Assembly: GCF_018294505.1 (NCBI RefSeq)
Contig: NC_057808.1
Location: 222,101,325-222,165,324 of the forward strand
Reading direction: 5' to 3'
From: Triticum aestivum
Lineage: Eukaryota; Streptophyta; Magnoliopsida; Poales; Poaceae
Length of the DNA stretch: 64,000 nt
Made by a program: the position numbers and the translations under genes
Shown: piece after piece, positions 60,501 to 64,000 of the stretch
Numbering within the stretch: the first letter of the stretch is position 1
How the letters are laid out: every line of letters starts with the position of its first letter
The notes under the pieces: model-generated
The model's input: only the letters and a program-made list of their open reading frames with translations
Told to the model about the DNA's origin: nothing
Database searches by the model: none

Positions 60501-60912
60501 TTGGCCCGTTGGCGCACTCATTCTGGCGGTTTAAGTAAAACAGCTCTCTGAAGAGCAGCAGACTAGGCTCTTTTCCAAGGTATACTTCGCAAAAGACTTG
60601 GAAATTGCAGATGTTGGATACGGAGTTGGGTCCTATATCTTGAGGCCGCAAGTCGAAGAAATTGAGCACGTCCCTGAAAAACTTTGAGCCGGGCGGTGCA
60701 AAGCCCCGGCTCATATGATCTGCGAAAATCACTACCTCCCTGTCCTTTGGCTGTGGTCTTTCTTCTGACAAGTCAGGGGCACGGTAGGACATGATTTCCT
60801 TCTTAGGTAAATATCCGGACTTAACAAAATTGGCTAGGGTCTCGTTGGTGACGTTGGACCTCATCCAGTTGCAAGTGATGGGAGCCTTGGGAGGCATGGT
60901 GAAAGTTGGTGG
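57520..60912 (-). CDS. Element 3 antisense gene: six coding exons, open for about 938 codons
   Basis: Inferred minus-strand coding segments are 60897-60004, 59917-59762, 59683-59289, 59216-58766, 58530-58254 and 58163-57520 (stop at 57520-57522). Every intron is GT-AG, at 72-235 bp. The lengths 894, 156, 395, 451, 277 and 644 sum to 2,817 nt with all phases matching, giving about 938 residues without a stop. Residues about 50-200 carry the 'putative gypsy type transposon' region (HMSRGFAPPGSKFFRDVLNF; FCEVYLGKEPSLLLFRELFY). Residues 299-350 are Lys/Arg-rich, perhaps a nuclear signal. About 480-630 is Pro/Ala-rich, 633-724 a coiled coil, and the last 214 residues form a conserved C-terminal part. 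The molecular role is unknown. It is convergent with gag-pol. The splice model is inferred from sequence only. Confidence 0.78.
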
Positions 60913-60913
60913 T

Positions 60914-61506
60914 CTATGACAAAAAAGGAAAATGTCCGGGTTAATTATAAGCCGGAGATCTACAATTCCAACTAAGGTGGCGGCTTATGAAGGGGACTAA
61001 TGATATATACTCAGATACAGTGGGTTACTTAAGCCGCAGGGGCATTCAGAGTAAGTTGATTATCTACGGTCTTATCACAATTAAGCCGGAGGAATCTACG
61101 AAGCATGGTTTTCTTTAAACCGGAGGATTCTACAGCGCGTGGTTTCTTTAAACCGGAATTGTAAGCCGCCAAGATTCAATGGTTGCAGTTTTTACTAAGT
61201 GTGGTAAAACATGTTTCACATACTGCAGTAACTTTTTTGGATCAAAATGGTCGGTCCAAAGAAAATTTTCTAGACCTAAAATACGGGCACAGGGGATGTT
61301 CTTGACCTCAAACGAAGCATTCATGCAGAAGAAAGAGATCTACGGGCATTTGAAATGAGTCCTAAACAACTGCCGCACTAGTTCTGTACAAGGCTAAAGA
61401 TCAAACAAGGGCAGTGACTAGGAGAACTACCGAAGCTTGTGGCAATGGCGAAGAACACGGACGAACCCTACTGCAGATCTACTCTACGGGGTGGTGAGAA
61501 CTTAAC
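60914..61506 (-). other. Probable 5'-UTR intron of the element 3 antisense gene
   Basis: A minus-strand GTTAAGT donor at 61506 and TTTTTTGTCATAG acceptor at 60914 correspond in position to those in element 2. The ATG follows 16 bases after the acceptor. Confidence 0.5.
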
Positions 61507-61681
61507 AGAGCTGAAGAGGTGCGGGAGTCGCCGCCGTTGATCTGGTCCGACTCAGGGTGATGCAGCGGCCAAGGTTGACGAAGACCGGAGGCGAGACGAC
61601 GGCGGCGGAGTGCGAGCTCAGTGAGAAAGGCAGCGGCGCGAGGAGGAAGAAGAGAGCGTGAGAGGAGCCGTCGGGCCGGCC

Positions 61682-61689
61682 TATTTATA
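61682..61689 (-). promoter_or_regulatory. Candidate TATA box of the element 3 antisense gene
   Basis: Minus-strand TATAAATA, at the same place as in element 2 (22580-22587), about 175 bp before the probable 5'-UTR donor. Confidence 0.55.
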
Positions 61690-61980
61690 AGGCAAGGTCA
61701 TAAGTGGGCGCGAGATTCAAGGTGACCACGGCGTGGTTATCTCCCCCCCCCCCCCACGACGCCTCGATTTTCGGAATGGCAGTAAAAGCAAAGATCCGTT
61801 GCGGATCTAGTGGAGTAAAAAACGGGCTTAATGGAAGATGACATCACGGCGGATTATCCGGAGTCCAGAGGATGACGTCACGCCGGGTTATGGCCTTCAC
61901 ATGAATGGTAAGCCGGAGATTTTTTCTGTCGGCAGAGTTGAAGATTGACATGAGCCGGCTCAAATCAATCTGGGGCCTAA
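61690..61980 (+). other. Element 3 region before the 3' LTR
   Basis: No gene is seen. A C run of about 14 lies near 61743. A GATGACRTCACG phrase occurs twice (about 61838 and 61871), as it does in element 2 (22731 and 22765). TCTGGGGCCTAA precedes the LTR. Confidence 0.5.
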
Positions 61981-62499
61981 TGTTGAGGATATAGACCTTA
62001 GAGTCACCCGCCAGGAGGGGCCGGGTTACTCGTATGGTCGTTGCCAGAAGCCCGGAGCCAAGCTTGAAGACGATGGGCCAGAGATGGGCTAAGACCCGGA
62101 TATGGCTTAAGGCCCGTAGTTACAATCATTATTATGGTAGAACTTGTAGTGTAAGGCAAGTATAGTTGAGAGTCCGAGCCGGACACTCTTATGAGCCGGC
62201 CGGGACTCTAAGGGCTGCTGGGCGTCAGCCTCCCTATATAAAGGGACGACCCGGCAGCGGTTTAGGGACAAGAACAATCTCATCGAGAGCCGGGCATAGC
62301 AGTTTAGCTCCCTGGTGATCGTAACCCTAATCAATACCACCTCAAACTGGACGTAGGCTTTTACCTTCACCGTAAGGGGCCGAACCAGTATAAACCCTCG
62401 TGTTCCTTGTCCCATATTAACCCCTTCAAGCTTCCTAGTTGCGATGGCTCCACGACTAAGTCCTAGCTCTAGGACATCTGCCGTGATAATTCCACGACA
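61981..62499 (+). repeat. 3' LTR of element 3
   Basis: 519 bp, about nine substitutions from the 5' LTR, most of them transitions. Confidence 0.93.
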
Positions 62500-62694
62500 C
62501 ACCACAAGAGAGGAGGTGCCGATAAGTTCAAGGCGTTGCAACATATAAGGGCGAAATCATACAAGCTACACGCGAATTTGGTTGATTTTTGTGGAACTGC
62601 ACAAAAAGAACAGCTGGTTTATTTAGCACGAGGTGCCATGTCAATGTCCGAACTGATGGCAAACCCTGCCCATTCCACAATCGTAGGCATTTGA
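62500..62694 (+). pseudogene. Exon-like frame continuing the gene interrupted by element 3
   Basis: After element 3 a frame is open for 64 codons to TGA 62692-62694. It includes RGGADKFKALQHIRAKSY and then FCGTAQKEQLVYLARGAM. The CGTAQKE piece echoes the SGTAQE and MGTAQ pieces on the left side, which supports one original locus. Joining both sides without the extra CACCA keeps this frame open for only about 8 codons upstream. I do not recognise the protein. Confidence 0.4.
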
Positions 62695-62966
62695 TATTTT
62701 GGAATGGGACAACCTTGTCAAATTTTGCTCATTGATTTTAGCAAGAATACATGCGTTAGATATTTTCGAATGGGACGCCCTTTGCTGTCAGCATCGTCAA
62801 TCCATTTTTTCTTTATTCTTTAGTTGTGAAGTAAATATTGGCTCTGACATGTGAATCGCTGAGATGCATAATCATCGATTGTTTTGAATGTTCTCTATGA
62901 ATTGCCAGGCCTGTGTGTTTGATTGCAATGTATAGGAAAGCTAAAAAGCTGCTCAAACTCTTTGTA
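62695..62966. other. Intergenic stretch, partial local duplication
   Basis: A phrase like TAGATATTTTCGAATGGGAC occurs in two diverged copies (near 62690 and 62757). No gene is seen. Confidence 0.4.
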
Positions 62967-63092
62967 CTCCTTTTGTTCCTTTTTACTTCGCACATTGTGA
63001 AAGTGCATACTTTTTTCTATAAGATTGGTCAAAGTAGAGATACTTTGACTCCAGACAAAACTTGTATGCAGACTAGAAAGGACCGGAGGGAG
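62967..63092. mobile_element. Stowaway MITE, 126 bp
   Basis: CTCCTTTTGTTCCTTTTTAC at the left and TAGAAAGGACCGGAGGGAG at the right are inverted. TA flanks are at 62965-62966 and 63093-63094. Confidence 0.8.
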
Positions 63093-63590
63093 TACATGTG
63101 AAACTGCTGCAAACGAGGTGATCACCCTGGGAATAATGCTAGTACGTATTGTTTTGCATGTTCATCCAATGCCAGTGATACAAGAATTCGAACTAATCGA
63201 AATAAATTCATTCATACACGGTCGGATTTCATATAAACATGCCGGATTTCATTACATTTCATACATTCTTCAACTAAAAGGGGTGCGCTGGATGTATAAT
63301 TAATTAACCGAAGCTACCCACCTGTGTCCGGCTGAGCCGGTTGGGCCCACGTGTCAGTCAGCCAACTGCACCAGCAGTTAAGTAGAAGCAGCGTCCTTCT
63401 CCAACATAGCTCTTCGACTCCACGTCACCGCCAAGAAGCTAACCGGCCGTCAGTGGTCAACCCGCCTAGCTTGGCTTCAAACGGAGGGTAGCAGCGGTGG
63501 CCTTACTTGGACCCGATCGGCGGCGACCTACCGTGTTCTACTCTTCCTCGTTTTCTGTGTGGCGCGGCCTCGTTGGCAGCGGGGCGGGGT
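63093..63590. other. Unique-looking stretch with promoter-like elements
   Basis: GGGCCCACGTGTC (about 63344-63356) combines a TGGGCC-type site with a G-box core CACGTG, a common arrangement in plant promoters. A gene downstream would be interrupted by the LTR at 63591. No coding exon is identified. Confidence 0.3.
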
Positions 63591-64000
63591 TGTAACGCCC
63601 ACGGTGCGGCTATATCTCCCACGTGTCGAGGCACGACTTAGAGGCATAACCGCATTGTTGTTTTGTCGCAAGAAGGGTCATCTTCACACAATCCCATGTA
63701 ATGAAGAAGAATGGGATAAAGAGTTGGCTTACAATCGCCACTTCACACAATACATAATTATAAATCATACATCATCCAAAATACACACATAGACTGTCTA
63801 CGGTCAAGATCCAAATGAAAATAAGATAACCCCAAATGCTAGATCCCCGATCGTCCCAACTGGGCTCCACTACTGATCATCAGGAAAAGACACATAGTAA
63901 CGACCACGTTCCTCATCGAACTCCCACTTGAGATCGATCCCATCATCTGCACTGGCATCGTCGGCACCTGCAACTGTTTTGGTAGAATCTGTGAGTCACG
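63591..64000. repeat. Start of another LTR (Gypsy-like), cut by the window end
   Basis: TGTAACGCCCACGGTGCGGC has the TG start and the ACGCCC wording shared with the LARD LTR and with many chromovirus LTRs. There is no coding content to the window end. The second LTR, orientation and family cannot be seen. Confidence 0.5.

Larger units (their letters stand above)
37815..62499 (+). mobile_element. Element 3: Tat-lineage Gypsy retrotransposon, same family as element 2, carrying a nested LARD
   Basis: LTRs at 37815-38333 and 61981-62499 and perfect CACCA duplications (37810-37814 and 62500-62504) define it. Without the nested 11,645-bp element and its extra 5 bases it is 13,035 bp, within 2 bp of element 2. 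Gene order is the same: gag, protease, RT, RNase H, aRNH, integrase, then an antisense spliced gene. The sense frame has at least six single-base indels, while the antisense gene is intact. About nine LTR differences. Confidence 0.95.

Noticed and set aside
1..64000. CRISPR arrays, bacterial operons, rRNA genes or viral genomes
   Set aside because: Repeats present are tandem minisatellites or transposon parts; gene content, introns and LTRs are those of a plant nuclear genome.

Overview
The window is plant nuclear DNA of the Triticeae type (wheat, Aegilops or barley relatives). The grounds are an Angela/BARE-1/WIS-type Copia LTR at the left edge, a Gypsy element whose LTR matches what I recall of the wheat Fatima family, dense Stowaway and Tourist MITEs, and repeated nesting of LTR retrotransposons. 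Two assembly gaps (runs of N) are present. No complete ordinary host gene is visible.

Layout. 1-1913: end of a Copia element with its 3' LTR. 1914-8138: low-copy-looking DNA with tandem repeats, a TIR element over the first gap (2438-2986) and a Mutator-like element (3987-5787) with an exact 9-bp target duplication. 8139-31254: a decayed Fatima-like Gypsy element, split by element 2 (10354-23390), a 13.0 kb Tat-lineage Gypsy element with a perfect GCATC duplication. 31255-37814: unique sequence rich in MITEs, a probable SINE, minisatellites and exon-like pieces of a host gene or pseudogene. 37815-62499: element 3, same family as element 2, inserted in that gene-like sequence with a perfect CACCA duplication and itself split by an 11.6 kb non-coding LARD-like retrotransposon on the minus strand (43308-54952, TGGGC duplication). 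62500-64000: rest of the interrupted gene-like sequence, a Stowaway MITE and the start of another LTR.

The nesting order agrees with LTR divergence counted by eye. Fatima-like differs at about 28/479 sites, element 2 at about 14/519, element 3 at about 9/519 and the LARD at roughly 0.8%. With the commonly used grass rate of 1.3e-8 per site per year these are about 2.2, 1.0, 0.7 and 0.3 million years.

The most interesting content is a second gene carried antisense between integrase and the 3' LTR of all three coding Gypsy elements. In element 3 it can be read as six coding exons with GT-AG introns (60897 down to 57520), joining in frame into about 938 codons without a stop, although the sense gag-pol of the same copy has at least six frameshifts. 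The N-terminal part resembles the plant 'putative gypsy type transposon' domain (Pfam PF04195, from memory). A minus-strand TATA box and a probable 5'-UTR intron lie upstream. Elements 2 and 3 also share an in-frame UAG between protease and reverse transcriptase, and their gag frame is open back through the primer-binding site into the 5' LTR.
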